DNA of 60,919 nucleotides from Candidatus Nitrospira nitrificans (GTDB taxonomy: Bacteria; Nitrospirota; Nitrospiria; Nitrospirales; Nitrospiraceae), in NCBI RefSeq assembly GCF_001458775.1, contig NZ_CZPZ01000032.1, forward strand, positions 169,510 to 230,428. The letters are read 5' to 3'. The number at the start of each line of letters is the position of its first letter. Within the stretch, counting starts at the first letter, position 1. The position numbers and the translations under genes were made by a program. Under the pieces are notes generated by a model. That model was not told where the DNA came from, made no database searches, and saw only the letters and a list, made by a program, of their open reading frames with translations. Below, one piece after another: positions 32,924-42,790 of the stretch.

Positions 32924-33217
32924 TCATCCGACGGAAGACCTATCCGGTTCTGACCGGGTGATCTCGTTCACAAGGTGACCGATGCAACATCCTGTGGCAA
33001 TCAATTGCGCGCCTTCTTTCCACATCCGCTTCAAGAGGAGCTTGCCGTCCTCTCCCACAAAGGTGACGTTCGTGAGATCCACGACAAGAGGGAGTCCATC
33101 AGCCGGTCGGGTGGTTCGCCACTCATGCTCCAGTTCACCGACCCACGGTCCGGTCAGGCTGCCCTCCAGTCTGAGTCGCACCGAGTTTCGATTCTTCTCC
33201 GCGGTAATCTTCAGCAT
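32924..33217 (-). CDS. STAS-like (anti-sigma antagonist fold) protein in the RND operon
   Basis: 97 residues: a beta strand MLKITAEKNRNSVRLRLEGSL, then LPLVVDLTNVTFVGEDGKLLLKRMWKEGAQL, the STAS core. SpoIIAA-type proteins have a phosphorylatable Ser in the DxSG segment; here the loop reads FVGEDGKLLL, with acidic residues and no Ser, so it probably cannot be phosphorylated. Its stop overlaps the next gene's possible ATG (ATGA). It lies between the pump and the outer-membrane factor genes, an unusual place for a STAS protein. Confidence 0.7.
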   Translation of the reverse strand: MLKITAEKNRNSVRLRLEGSLTGPWVGELEHEWRTTRPADGLPLVVDLTNVTFVGEDGKLLLKRMWKEGAQLIATGCCIGHLVNEITRSEPDRSSVG

Positions 33218-33241
33218 GGCAAGAAGTTTTCAAACCTTCCT

Positions 33242-36200
33242 TCAGTTCTGTGCTCCAACCGGGAGCAGTTCTGCATCATCGGCCTCGAGCGCGATCTCTT
33301 CAGGCTCCAGATCCGGCTGGTGCTGGGCCGCGATCAGCGAGTAAAACACCGGCACAACGAACAGCGTGAAGAGCGTGCCGACCGTCATGCCGGTGACCAA
33401 CACCATGCCGATGCTGTTGCGGGCGGCCGCGCCGGGTCCTGTCGCCAGCACCAACGGGAGATGGCCGAAGACGGTGGCAGCCGAGGTCATCAGCACCGGC
33501 CTCAGTCTGGTCAACGAGGCTTCGCGCACCGCCATCGCCTTGGCGAGCCCGCGTACTTGGAGTTGATTCGCGAACTCCACGATGAGAATGCCGTTCTTCG
33601 CGATCAATCCGACCAGCGTGATCAATCCCACCTGCGAATAGATATTGATCGTCGTCAGGTCCAGGAAGCTGAAGACCAGAGCGCCGGAGATGGCAAGCGG
33701 CACGGATCCCAGCAGAACGATCAACGGATCGCGGAAGCTTTTGAATTGGGCGGCCAGCACCAGATAGATCAGGACCACGGCAAAGCCGAGCGTCACGGTA
33801 AGCGCCGCTCCCTCCTGGCGCAGTTGCCGCGATTCGCCGGCATAGTCGAGGACGATGCGTGACCCCCCTGCCGCCGCCGCGGTCTCGAGGACACGCAATC
33901 CTTCTTCCTTCGTCACGCCCGGTTTCACGCCGCCGAAGATCCGAACGGAGTTGCGCTGTTGAAAGCGGTTCAAGGTGCGAGGCGCGGTGCTCGTCTCGAT
34001 GTGCGTGAACGTGGACACCGGCACCAGCTGGCCGCCCGGCGTCTTGATCTTCAAATCGAGCAGGGGACCGACGGTCGCGCGGTCGCTGTCCCCGAGCTGC
34101 GGGATAACTTTGTAACTGCGATCGAAATAGTTGAACCGGTTGACATAGGCCCCGCCGAGCATGGTGCCGAGCTCCCGGCCGACGCCCGCCAGATCAAACC
34201 CTAAGTCGGCCAGACGCTCGCGGTCGAGAATGACACGCGCCTCAGGGAGATCGATTTTGAGATCGGTGTCCACGTACATGAACTTGCCGCTTTGCCAGCC
34301 GGCCCCGAGCACGGCGCCGACCGTGTCGAGCAATTGCTCAGCCGGCAGGTCGCTTTCCAGCACCAACTCGACATCGTACTGACCGGGCGTCGGCAAGGGC
34401 GGGTCCAATCGGGGAAACACGCGCAGTCCGGGCACCTGCGAGACGGCGCCGTAGACTTCGCCGTACATCTGCTCGGTGGAACGCGTCCGTTCATGCCAGT
34501 CCTTCGCGACCAATCCCCCGAAGCCACCCCAGGCGGTTGTGAGCCCCCATGTGAATTCCGTTTCAGGGAATGCCGTGATCGCTCGTACGATCTGTAGGTG
34601 CTCACGGTTCGTGGCCGCCAACGTGGAGTCAGGCGATGCTTCGAAGAAAAGGCTGATGTGGCTCTGATCCTCCACGGGGGCGAGTTCTTGGCGCGAAAAG
34701 AGATACAGCGGCCAGATTGATGCCATGATTAAGAGTGCCGCCGTGACGATGCCCCAGCGCATGGTGAGCGCCCCGTCGAGCAGTTTCGCGTACAGACGCC
34801 GCACCTCTTCGAAGCGTCGATTGACGAAGGCCGTCAGCCGGCCTTCTTTTCCTTGAGGATGCACGAACCGGGAACTCATGACCGGCGAGAGCGTGATCGC
34901 GACGACACCGGACAGGACCACGGCGACCGCAAGCGTGATGGCAAATTCCAGGAACAGGGACCCGGTCAGCCCGCCTTGAAAGGCGATGGGGGTATAGACC
35001 GTCGCGAGGGTAATCGTCATCGCGATGATCGGGCCGACGAGCTCGCGCGCGCCGATCAACGCCGCCTCGATTCGCGATCGCCCCAGACGCACATGCCGTT
35101 CCACGTTTTCAACGACGACGATCGCATCGTCCACGACCAGCCCGACCGACAAGACGATGGCGAGCAGCGTCAGAAGATTGAGACTGAAGCCGAACGCGAA
35201 CATGAAGATAGCGGCCCCGATCAGCGACACCGGCATGGCCACGAGCGGCACGAGCGCCGTGCGCACCGATCCCATGAAGAGAAACACCACCACCGCGACG
35301 ATGAGAATCGTTTCCGACAACGTCTTGGTGATTTCCGCCAGCGCGTTTCGCATGAACATCGTGCCGTCCCACACGAGTTTCATGTCGATGTCGCTCGGCA
35401 GGGTCGGCCGGATGCGTTCCATCTCGTCGCGGAGCCGGTGCGCGATATCGATCTCGTTCGTGCCCGGCACGGGCCAGATCCCAAGATACACACCCTGAGC
35501 CTGGTTGTACTTTGCGACCATGTCCGCTTCTTCGGCCTCTCGCTCGACCTTCGCAATATCTTTTAGCCGGACGATGGCGCCGCCCCTGTCCGCGACGATG
35601 AGCTCCTCGAATTCCTGGGCCGATCGCAGGTCGGTATTCGCGAGCAGGTTGATCTGGGCGAAGTTGCCCTTCGTCCGTCCCACCGCGGCCAGATAGTTGT
35701 TCCGGAGCAGCGCGCCTTGCACATCACCCGGCGAGAGATTGAACGAGGCAAGACGGTCCGGATCGATCCAGATGCGCATGGCGATCTGACGGCCTCCCTC
35801 GATGGTCACCTTCTGCACGCCGGACAGCGTCGAGAATTGCGGTTGCAACGTGCGCAGGAGCCAATCAGTGAGAGCCGGGACCGGGCGTTCCGTCGACGTG
35901 AAGCTGAGATAGAACGAGGCATACGGCCGGTCGGCCCTCTGGACCTCGATGACGGGTGGTTCGGCTTGAGGCGGCAATTCGGCGCGCACCTGTTGGAGCC
36001 GTGCCGTGACTTCGGCGAGGGCCGCCGTGCTGCTGTGGTTCAACTTCAAATGCACGGTCACGGTACTGACACCGGCTCGACTCGTCGACTCCACGTAGTC
36101 GACGCCGCTGATCGCGGAGACCACCCGCTCGATCGGCGTGCTGAGGAACCCGCGCACGGTCTCGGCGCTCGCGCCGTAGTAGACGGTTGTGATGATGACC

Positions 36201-36334
36201 GATGAGCTTTCGATCTTCGGATATTGCTGCACCGGCAGGGTCATGAGCGCCCGCCATCCTGCAAGCATGATGACAAGATTGATGACCACGGCCAGGACCG
36301 GATGTTTCACGAAGATATCGGTGAAGGATCGCAT
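33242..36334 (-). CDS. RND efflux pump (HAE1/AcrB family)
   Basis: A 1,030-residue inner-membrane pump of the usual length. It begins MRSFTDIFVKHPVLAVVINLVIMLAGW, has the porter-domain half with PVQQYPKIESSSVIITT, and contains the transmembrane proton-relay Asp pair in SVGLVVDDAIVVVENVERH. The second half has LITLVGLIAKNGILIVEFANQ. It uses the proton gradient to export substrates through the fusion protein and the outer-membrane channel. Drug or metal specificity cannot be told. Confidence 0.95.
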   Translation of the reverse strand: MRSFTDIFVKHPVLAVVINLVIMLAGWRALMTLPVQQYPKIESSSVIITTVYYGASAETVRGFLSTPIERVVSAISGVDYVESTSRAGVSTVTVHLKLNHSSTAALAEVTARLQQVRAELPPQAEPPVIEVQRADRPYASFYLSFTSTERPVPALTDWLLRTLQPQFSTLSGVQKVTIEGGRQIAMRIWIDPDRLASFNLSPGDVQGALLRNNYLAAVGRTKGNFAQINLLANTDLRSAQEFEELIVADRGGAIVRLKDIAKVEREAEEADMVAKYNQAQGVYLGIWPVPGTNEIDIAHRLRDEMERIRPTLPSDIDMKLVWDGTMFMRNALAEITKTLSETILIVAVVVFLFMGSVRTALVPLVAMPVSLIGAAIFMFAFGFSLNLLTLLAIVLSVGLVVDDAIVVVENVERHVRLGRSRIEAALIGARELVGPIIAMTITLATVYTPIAFQGGLTGSLFLEFAITLAVAVVLSGVVAITLSPVMSSRFVHPQGKEGRLTAFVNRRFEEVRRLYAKLLDGALTMRWGIVTAALLIMASIWPLYLFSRQELAPVEDQSHISLFFEASPDSTLAATNREHLQIVRAITAFPETEFTWGLTTAWGGFGGLVAKDWHERTRSTEQMYGEVYGAVSQVPGLRVFPRLDPPLPTPGQYDVELVLESDLPAEQLLDTVGAVLGAGWQSGKFMYVDTDLKIDLPEARVILDRERLADLGFDLAGVGRELGTMLGGAYVNRFNYFDRSYKVIPQLGDSDRATVGPLLDLKIKTPGGQLVPVSTFTHIETSTAPRTLNRFQQRNSVRIFGGVKPGVTKEEGLRVLETAAAAGGSRIVLDYAGESRQLRQEGAALTVTLGFAVVLIYLVLAAQFKSFRDPLIVLLGSVPLAISGALVFSFLDLTTINIYSQVGLITLVGLIAKNGILIVEFANQLQVRGLAKAMAVREASLTRLRPVLMTSAATVFGHLPLVLATGPGAAARNSIGMVLVTGMTVGTLFTLFVVPVFYSLIAAQHQPDLEPEEIALEADDAELLPVGAQN

Positions 36335-36372
36335 GGGTATATCCCTATTTCTTCTTCGACGGGTGAATCGAT

Positions 36373-37503
36373 TCAGTCGTTGTGGACCGTTCGCGCTTGG
36401 GCCTGCTTTTGCGAGGAAGAGTCGGGCGCAATCGCGACGAGCACGCCTTCGCGCAACTTGAACGATCCCGACGCGGCAACGGTCTCGCCGACGTCGAGTC
36501 CGGCGTGAATCACGACTTGATCGCCGACCATCGTGCCGCTTTCCACTCGCCGCACATGCGCTCGAGTCTTGAGATCCTGGTCCGGCGCGATTACGAACAC
36601 CTGATCGCCCCCTGGCCCTTTGCGCAGCGCGCTGACCGGGATGGCGACGGCCTTGCGCGAGAGGCCGACGGGAACTTGAACCCGAACCGACGCGCCGGGG
36701 GCCAGCAGATGGCGCGTATCCTCCACCCGCGCCCGCACCACGGCATTTCGAGTCGTGGGATCCACGCGCGCATCGAGCGCGACGATGGCGGCTTTGATGG
36801 CGAGGGCTTCGCCCGGCGCCAGCACGTCGACCGTCTCGCCGCTCCGTAAGCCGGCCGCAACCTGCTGGGCAACCGTGAAATCGACATGGACCGCTTCGCC
36901 GACGCCCTGCAACGTCGTGAGCAAGGTCCCTTCGTCCAGATATTGACCGGGGTGAACATCGGCGATGCCGACGCGCGCCCGGAACGGCGCACGGAGGGTC
37001 TTCTTGGCGATGATCGCCCTGGTGCGGGCGATTTGGGCCCGGGCAATATCCAAATCGGCGCGAGCCCGGTCGACTTCCTCCTGAGTCGTGGCGAGTTCCT
37101 GATTGAGGTTCTGTCGGCGAGTGAGCACCGTCCTGGTAAGAGCGGCCTGCGCCTCCTGCGCCTTGAGTTCGGCTTCTTCGACGGAAACATCGAGCGCGAC
37201 CAGCAAGGTGCCGGCTTCCACGATCTGGCCCGGCGTGAGCCGGACTTCACGGACCGTTCCGGCGAGTTCGTTCTTCAGCATGACCGAGCGTAAGGCCAGA
37301 ACCGTTCCGATGGAGGTGGTGGTCTGGCGATGATCCATCTCGCGCGCGACGGCGACCGTGATGGATTCCATCGGCTCCGGTTGGTTGGCAGAGGCTGCAA
37401 CGGAATCTTGAATGGATTCATACTTCCAGGCGATCAGCCCGATGCCCGTGGAGAGTACCAATGCGAGAAGCAAGACTGTTCCGATCCAGTTACGACGATT
37501 CAT
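36373..37503 (-). CDS. RND periplasmic membrane fusion protein
   Basis: 376 residues from MNRRNWIGTVLLLALVLSTGIG, a single N-terminal anchor and no lipobox. Then comes a lipoyl/barrel-sandwich domain split by a helical hairpin: LKNELAGTVREVRLTPGQIVEAGTLLVALD, the coiled coil about 105-160, and KKTLRAPFRARVGIADVHPGQYLDEGTLL. Beta-barrel and membrane-proximal domains follow. First gene of the efflux operon. The frame is open five codons upstream, but the second Met is preferred. Confidence 0.93.
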   Translation of the reverse strand: MNRRNWIGTVLLLALVLSTGIGLIAWKYESIQDSVAASANQPEPMESITVAVAREMDHRQTTTSIGTVLALRSVMLKNELAGTVREVRLTPGQIVEAGTLLVALDVSVEEAELKAQEAQAALTRTVLTRRQNLNQELATTQEEVDRARADLDIARAQIARTRAIIAKKTLRAPFRARVGIADVHPGQYLDEGTLLTTLQGVGEAVHVDFTVAQQVAAGLRSGETVDVLAPGEALAIKAAIVALDARVDPTTRNAVVRARVEDTRHLLAPGASVRVQVPVGLSRKAVAIPVSALRKGPGGDQVFVIAPDQDLKTRAHVRRVESGTMVGDQVVIHAGLDVGETVAASGSFKLREGVLVAIAPDSSSQKQAQARTVHND

Positions 37504-37575
37504 GAGAACAACCTCCAACGTGCTTGTACCCGAGCATCATGTAGACCTCCGATCAATGCTATGTTTTGAGGGAAC

Positions 37576-37591
37576 AGCAATGACTGTTCCA
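37576..37591 (-). promoter_or_regulatory. Sigma-54 type (-24/-12) promoter of the RND efflux operon
   Basis: On the minus strand, TGGAACAGTCATTGCT matches the consensus TGGCACG-N4-TTGCW: GG and GC are ten bases apart and 10 of the 12 specified positions agree. It lies 73-88 bases before the fusion protein start. The perfect palindrome GGAACAG-N6-CTGTTCC (37571-37590) overlaps it. Confidence 0.65.
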
Positions 37592-37689
37592 GTCAAAGTT
37601 TGAACAAAGACGGCGCTCTCAACTATATGAATATGAAAATGAACTGTTATGAACCCTACCTTGAGTGTGGAAGGAAATAAGGTGAGGGT

Positions 37690-37727
37690 GACGAAGTCCA
37701 TTCGTCGTCTATTCGTCAGATGACGAA
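37690..37727. promoter_or_regulatory. Tandem palindromes, likely upstream activator site
   Basis: Two palindromes share the half-site TTCGTC: GACGAA-N5-TTCGTC (37690-37706) and TTCGTCA-GA-TGACGAA (37712-37727). They lie 99-151 bases upstream of the sigma-54 promoter, where the activator of such a promoter usually binds, and immediately after the stop of the activator gene. Confidence 0.6.
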
Positions 37728-37773
37728 ATATCGACACGGGGATATTCCAGGGATCTCGACAGAGAAGTAGAGG

Positions 37774-40413
37774 CTACGATGGACGGACAATGCCCAGCTT
37801 CCGCATCTTGGAATGGAGAGTCGTCCGTTTCATTCCGAGCCTAGCGGCGGCCCCCCCGGGACCACCGAGGGTCCACTTCGAATCACGCAATACGTGCAGA
37901 ATGTGCTTCCGCTCGGCCGCTTCCAGCGTCAAGACCGAATCGTGCGACGCAGTCGTCGGTGACTTGAGCTCAGACAGTTGCACGACCAGATCGGAGCCGG
38001 TCGACAAAATCACTGCCCGTTCGATGAAGTTTCCCAGTTCGCGCACGTTACCCGGCCAGGGATAGGCCTGCATGGCTTTCATCGCTTCGACAGGAATCGT
38101 TTCAACGCGTTTCTTCATCCGCATGGCGAATTTATGGGCAAAGTGTCGGGCCAGGACAGAGATGTCCTCTACACGCTCGCGCAGCGGGGGAACGGTAACG
38201 GGGAAGACTTTGAGCCGGTAGTAGAGGTCACTGCGAAACTTCTGTTCATCCACCATTTGATCGAGGTCGCGATTGGTGGCCGCGACGACCCGTACGTTCG
38301 TACGAATCGTGCGAGTGCCACCCAGCCGTTCGAATTCCTGCTCCTGGAGCACTCGGAGAAGCTTGACCTGGAGTTCCAGGGGAATTTCTCCGACTTCGTC
38401 GAGGAACAGCGTTCCTCGGTCGGCCAATTCAAACCGGCCGACCTTGGTCGCAATCGCCCCGGTGAAGGCTCCCTTTTCGTGCCCGAATAGTTCGCTTTCG
38501 AGCAAGCCGGTCGGAATCGCGGCGCAATTCAGCTTCACGAACGTGCGCTCCCGCCGGGTGCTCAAATTGTGGAGCGCGCGAGCGACGAGCTCTTTCCCGC
38601 TGCCCGTTTCGCCCAGGATCAAGACCGTAGAGTCCGTGGGGGCGACCGTCTCGATCTGCTTGAGGACCTGTTTGAGCGCGCGGCTCTCGCCGACAATTTC
38701 TTCAAAGTTGTAGTTGGTCTGAATTTCTTCTTCAAGATACAGTTTTTCTTCCGTTAACTTGTCCTTCAGTTGGGCAATCTGCTTATAAGCCAAGGCGTTC
38801 TCGACCGCAATGGCGACTTGCTGCGCGACCTGGCCGAGCAACTCGACGTCCTCCGACGTAAAGCCGTCATCTCTTCGTCGCCCCACGTTCAATGCGCCTA
38901 ATGCGCGTTTGTGCGCAAGGAGCGGGAGAGAGCAGAACGATTTCACGCCACGGTCAAGGAGGTTCTGCGCGCAAGGCGAAGAGCTTGCCATCTCTTTCAG
39001 ATCCGGTTCTCTGAACAACGCGGCTTTGCCCGTGTTGATCGCGAGGCAGGACGGGGACTCCGTACTTTCTTCGAGTGTTCCTTCCTCGATGAAACTTTCG
39101 TTTCTCTGAAAATCCAATACGTGAATACGCCACTCGCCGGTCCGTTCGTCGCAGAGCAGCAGGCTGGAGCCGTCGTGCTGGATCACTTTTCTCAAGCACT
39201 CACTGACGGCCGTGAACAAGTCGTTGAGATCCAGATGGGTGATGACGGCATTGTTCACTTCAAGCAGCAACCGCTGATGATCACGCTCACGCGTGAGTTG
39301 CGATTGAGTGGACTGCGCTCGTTCGTAGTTCAACGCATTTTCGACGGCGATGGCCACCTGTTTCGCGATTTGGTGCATGAATTCGATCTCGGATACGTCG
39401 TAGGTTCGGCGCTCCAGGCTGCCGAATCCCAGGGCGCCGAGGCGTTGGTTCGCGGTGGTCAGCGGCACGACGCAAAAAGACTGGACGCCGTTCTCCCGCA
39501 GCATTGCGATCAATTTGGAGAAGCGACGTTCGCTCGCAATGTCGGGCACGGTCAACGGTTGCTGCGTTTTCCAGACGAGACCGCCGGGGGACTCCTCGAT
39601 CGGCAATTCGAGACCCGGCTTGATCGTTGCGGGCATCGACGTGACCAACAACCGGAGCCGCATGACATTCTTGGCCGGATCGTGCAGCACGATGTTGATG
39701 TAGTCGAAGGGCACGATGCGGGGAAGCCGCTGCGCGAGATCGCGCAAAAAGCGGTCCGCGTCGTGATGTAAAGCGATGGATTCCGTGACCTCCAGCAGAA
39801 GGCGCAGTCGATCCCGATCACTGACCAGATCCTGATGGTGCAGGACGTTGTCGACCGCCACTGCGACTTGCTTCCCGACCTGCCGGAGAAACTCCACGTC
39901 CGACTCGCTATAGGCGTCTCTCCGCAGGCTCGAAAATCCCATGGCGCCCAGTTGTCGCACGGCGGTGGTCAAGGGAACGACGCAAAATGAATTGACGCCG
40001 TCCTCCCGCATGCGATGAAGGACTTGCGGCCAGCGATGTTCGGCGGCAAGGTCGGACACGAGAACCGGCCGCTGCGTGAGGAAGACCAAGCCGGCGGGAG
40101 TTTCATCGACAGGCTCTTCATGGCCGCCCAAGAGCTCAGCCGGCACATTCGCTTGAATGGTCTGGAGGCGGATATGGTTGCGCATCGGGTCGTGCAAGGA
40201 GAGAGACACGAAATTCACCTGCATCACGCGGGAGAGCCGCTGAACGAGATCTCGAAAAAGTTCGTGTAGATCGCGGTGCGCCGAGATCGCTTCCGCGACC
40301 TCCAAGAGCGCCTGGTGCCGCTCGGTCAGCGCGCCATCCGGCGATGCAAAAGTGGGATCCATAGTTTCCGCGTAGTATGACGCATCGGATTGTCGCGGCT
40401 CAATAGGGGGCAT
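37774..40413 (-). CDS. Sigma-54-dependent activator with three GAF domains (FhlA-like)
   Basis: 879 residues. Three GAF sensor domains in tandem (about 35-190, 205-360, 385-540) share patterns such as [10 protein letters not shown] and [12 protein letters not shown] central AAA+ domain (about 575-800) has Walker [10 protein letters not shown], the sigma-54-contact loop GAFTGA, and Walker [13 protein letters not shown] Fis-type helix-turn-helix closes the protein ([20 protein letters not shown]). It stimulates sigma-54 promoters in response to a GAF ligand. The RND operon starts 270 bases downstream with a sigma-54-type promoter and palindromes, so that operon is the likely target. It is similar in plan to FhlA. 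Confidence 0.92.
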   Translation of the reverse strand: MPPIEPRQSDASYYAETMDPTFASPDGALTERHQALLEVAEAISAHRDLHELFRDLVQRLSRVMQVNFVSLSLHDPMRNHIRLQTIQANVPAELLGGHEEPVDETPAGLVFLTQRPVLVSDLAAEHRWPQVLHRMREDGVNSFCVVPLTTAVRQLGAMGFSSLRRDAYSESDVEFLRQVGKQVAVAVDNVLHHQDLVSDRDRLRLLLEVTESIALHHDADRFLRDLAQRLPRIVPFDYINIVLHDPAKNVMRLRLLVTSMPATIKPGLELPIEESPGGLVWKTQQPLTVPDIASERRFSKLIAMLRENGVQSFCVVPLTTANQRLGALGFGSLERRTYDVSEIEFMHQIAKQVAIAVENALNYERAQSTQSQLTRERDHQRLLLEVNNAVITHLDLNDLFTAVSECLRKVIQHDGSSLLLCDERTGEWRIHVLDFQRNESFIEEGTLEESTESPSCLAINTGKAALFREPDLKEMASSSPCAQNLLDRGVKSFCSLPLLAHKRALGALNVGRRRDDGFTSEDVELLGQVAQQVAIAVENALAYKQIAQLKDKLTEEKLYLEEEIQTNYNFEEIVGESRALKQVLKQIETVAPTDSTVLILGETGSGKELVARALHNLSTRRERTFVKLNCAAIPTGLLESELFGHEKGAFTGAIATKVGRFELADRGTLFLDEVGEIPLELQVKLLRVLQEQEFERLGGTRTIRTNVRVVAATNRDLDQMVDEQKFRSDLYYRLKVFPVTVPPLRERVEDISVLARHFAHKFAMRMKKRVETIPVEAMKAMQAYPWPGNVRELGNFIERAVILSTGSDLVVQLSELKSPTTASHDSVLTLEAAERKHILHVLRDSKWTLGGPGGAAARLGMKRTTLHSKMRKLGIVRPS

Positions 40414-40504
40414 TCCACCGGCTTGCGGAGGCCTCTGTTCGGTGGGCTTGCCGTTGGCTTGGTGAGAGAATCAAAAGGCGATGACTGCACCGGATATCAT
40501 GAAG

Positions 40505-40882
40505 TCATGGTTGCTTCTCTTCGCCCGGCAGACCGGTGATCTCTCTTAGTGGCCTCACTTCGACTGTCCCGATCCGAGCGCCCGGCACCAGCTTGGCGAT
40601 ACGAACGGCGTCATCCTGATCCTGGGCTTCGATGAGAAAGTAGCCGGCGAGCTGCTCTTTCGTCTCGGCGAATGGCCCATCGGTGACCGTCGCCTTTCCG
40701 TTGCGCACCCGAACGACGATTCCTGTCGCCTCAGATCGCAGCGGGGAGGCATGAACGTATTGCCCTTTCCCGTCGAGCTGGTGGCAGAGCCGGATTGATT
40801 CCGCGAGCATGTCCTTCCGTTCGGTTTCTGGGATCTTGTTAAACATGTCTTCGTTGTGGTGGACCAGCAATAGATATTTCAT
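40505..40882 (-). CDS. YCII/DGPF-domain protein
   Basis: 125 residues: MKYLLLVHHNEDMF at the start, TVTDGPFAETKEQLAGYFLIEAQDQDDAVRIAKLVPGA in the middle, and VEVRPLREI. The DGPF motif is characteristic of YCII-related proteins, often found next to ECF sigma factors. No sigma factor is in the window. The function is unknown. Confidence 0.92.
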   Translation of the reverse strand: MKYLLLVHHNEDMFNKIPETERKDMLAESIRLCHQLDGKGQYVHASPLRSEATGIVVRVRNGKATVTDGPFAETKEQLAGYFLIEAQDQDDAVRIAKLVPGARIGTVEVRPLREITGLPGEEKQP

Positions 40883-40966
40883 GAGTAACCTCCCTCCGGT
40901 GACATAATAAGATGAACTGAAAATCGACAGGTTGATTCTGCGACTGCCTCAGGGCAAAAAGCGCCA

Positions 40967-41680
40967 TCAACGGTTCTGCATTTTTTGGGCGTACCAAGCC
41001 CGGATGAGCAGTGACTGGAAGAACGGGATCGGCATCGGCAATCCGCTACTCCGGAACAGATGTTCCGTCGAGGCGGGCGGCAACACTGCGACGTCCTCTT
41101 GTAATGTTTTTAGAATATTCGCCACCCGTTCTTCCGATGCGCCTGCCGCCCTGTGGAGGGCTTTCCATTTTTCACCGATGTCCGGAAATTCATCTCCCGA
41201 CAGATCGTAGCTAATTTCTGCATGGATCACATACCCAGCCACCTTCAACCGTGCCGCCATTCCATTGAAGAGGGCCTGTCGTTCTTGGCTATCTTTGATG
41301 AAATGAGCCACGAGCAGACAGAGAATGGCGTCAAACTGTTCGATCATCGGCAGGTCCGACAGATATCCATGACGCAACTCACAACGAGTCAGAAGCCCGC
41401 TCTGCTGCAGGCGCTTCCGGCAGACATCGAGCATCGATGCGGAGGGATCGATCCCGGTAAACCGCCAAGAAGGAAACGTGTGCGCTAATTCCAAGATCTC
41501 CGTTCCGGTTCCGACTCCGACGCAGAGAATGTGTGCGTCGGAGGGGAGGTCTTTCAGGATCAAGCGTATCAAGAAATGCAGGTTATCGATGCTCGGGGCG
41601 ATCGGTTTGATACGTTGATCATAGGTCTCCGAAGCCTGTTTATCAAAAAAATCCCTCGCCATTTTGTTCTCTTGTGACAT
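40967..41680 (-). CDS. Class I SAM-dependent methyltransferase
   Basis: 237 residues from MSQENKMARDFFDKQASETYDQRI. Motif I is ILCVGVGTGTEILELAHTFP, then FTGIDPSASMLDVCRKRL and DAILCLLVAHFI. It resembles trans-aconitate or tellurite-resistance-type methyltransferases; the substrate is unknown. Divergent from the LysR gene with 156 bases between starts. The upstream in-frame Met at 41710 is less likely. Confidence 0.83.
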   Translation of the reverse strand: MSQENKMARDFFDKQASETYDQRIKPIAPSIDNLHFLIRLILKDLPSDAHILCVGVGTGTEILELAHTFPSWRFTGIDPSASMLDVCRKRLQQSGLLTRCELRHGYLSDLPMIEQFDAILCLLVAHFIKDSQERQALFNGMAARLKVAGYVIHAEISYDLSGDEFPDIGEKWKALHRAAGASEERVANILKTLQEDVAVLPPASTEHLFRSSGLPMPIPFFQSLLIRAWYAQKMQNR

Positions 41681-41836
41681 TTCCCCATCTCGTAAAACTC
41701 GGCGTTCCACGCTCCTCCCGAAGTTCCATCATGTAATCCCTTCGAATTGTTACCGCGTCGCGATAGTAGCATGGACGCTGACTTCGATCGTTCCTCATTC
41801 ATTGATCTATTGATACTGAAAAGGTAATAATGCAGC

Positions 41837-42772
41837 ATGGACGTTGGCAAGTTGAAGGCATTCATCGTTGTTGCCGAGGAACTAAACTTTAGAAGAAGTG
41901 CCGAGATTCTCGGGATGTCTCAGCCGCCACTTACGAGACTTATTGCTTCGTTGGAACATGAACTGGACACCAAGTTGTTTGAAAGAACTACGAGACGCGT
42001 TCGGTTGACCGGAGCGGGCGTTCTGCTTCTGAGAGAAGCACGGGAGATTGCGTCGGCTATTTCAAGGATTGAATCGGATGTCCGTGCCGTCGGGAAAAAG
42101 ACGACCGGCGTCCTTAAGATTGGATTTTCGAGGGCGGCATTTATGGCTCGCTTCCCTGCGGTTATTGACGAGTTTCAAGTTCGTTTCCCAAAAATCACGC
42201 TGGATCTTCGAGAGAAAACGAGTAAAGAAATCGTCAAGCTCGTAAAGAATGGGTGTCTTGATGTGGGCTTTGTGGAAGGAGTGATCTCCGACCCCGAGAT
42301 CGAAAGCCATGAGGTCGATTCAGAAAATTTGGGTGTTCTTCTTCACAAAAAACATCCGCTATCAACACGAAAGGAAATTCAGCTTTCCGACCTGAAGGAT
42401 GACACGATCATTCTTCATCACCGAGGAGAGGTCGAGGAATGGCATGACAGAGTCGCCCGTCTGATCAAAGGGATGAGCAGGAGGCCTAAGATTTACGTGA
42501 AAGGCGATGGAGAATGTTGCCCAATTCTAGTGGCGACAGGAAGAGGGGTTGCATTAACCATCGCTGGATCTCAAAACATTGCCTCGCATCACACTCGATT
42601 TGTTCCGATTAGGGACATGTTCTTGCCCGTACGAGTCTTTTGGAAAGGAGAAAACGAAAATCCTTATTTGCGAACGTTTGTGAGCTTTGCCATGGAAAAG
42701 AGATCGGTTCTTTCCCGGAAAACGGAATGCTTGGTGCTGTCAAAGGAGAAGGGTGTTGAACCTGACTGTTGA
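41837..42772 (+). CDS. LysR-family transcriptional regulator
   Basis: 311 residues. The winged helix is KLKAFIVVAEELNFRRSAEILGMSQPPLTRLIASLEHELDTKLFERTTRRVRLT, followed by the linker helix and the effector-binding domain (KIGFSRAAFMARFPAVIDEFQ). LysR proteins usually control a neighbouring gene; here the carbonic anhydrase 19 bases downstream or the divergent methyltransferase. The gene has lower GC and more AAA/TTT runs than its neighbours, which suggests transfer. Confidence 0.92.
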   Translation: MDVGKLKAFIVVAEELNFRRSAEILGMSQPPLTRLIASLEHELDTKLFERTTRRVRLTGAGVLLLREAREIASAISRIESDVRAVGKKTTGVLKIGFSRAAFMARFPAVIDEFQVRFPKITLDLREKTSKEIVKLVKNGCLDVGFVEGVISDPEIESHEVDSENLGVLLHKKHPLSTRKEIQLSDLKDDTIILHHRGEVEEWHDRVARLIKGMSRRPKIYVKGDGECCPILVATGRGVALTIAGSQNIASHHTRFVPIRDMFLPVRVFWKGENENPYLRTFVSFAMEKRSVLSRKTECLVLSKEKGVEPDC

Positions 42773-42790
42773 TTTTGAAGGAGGCATGTC

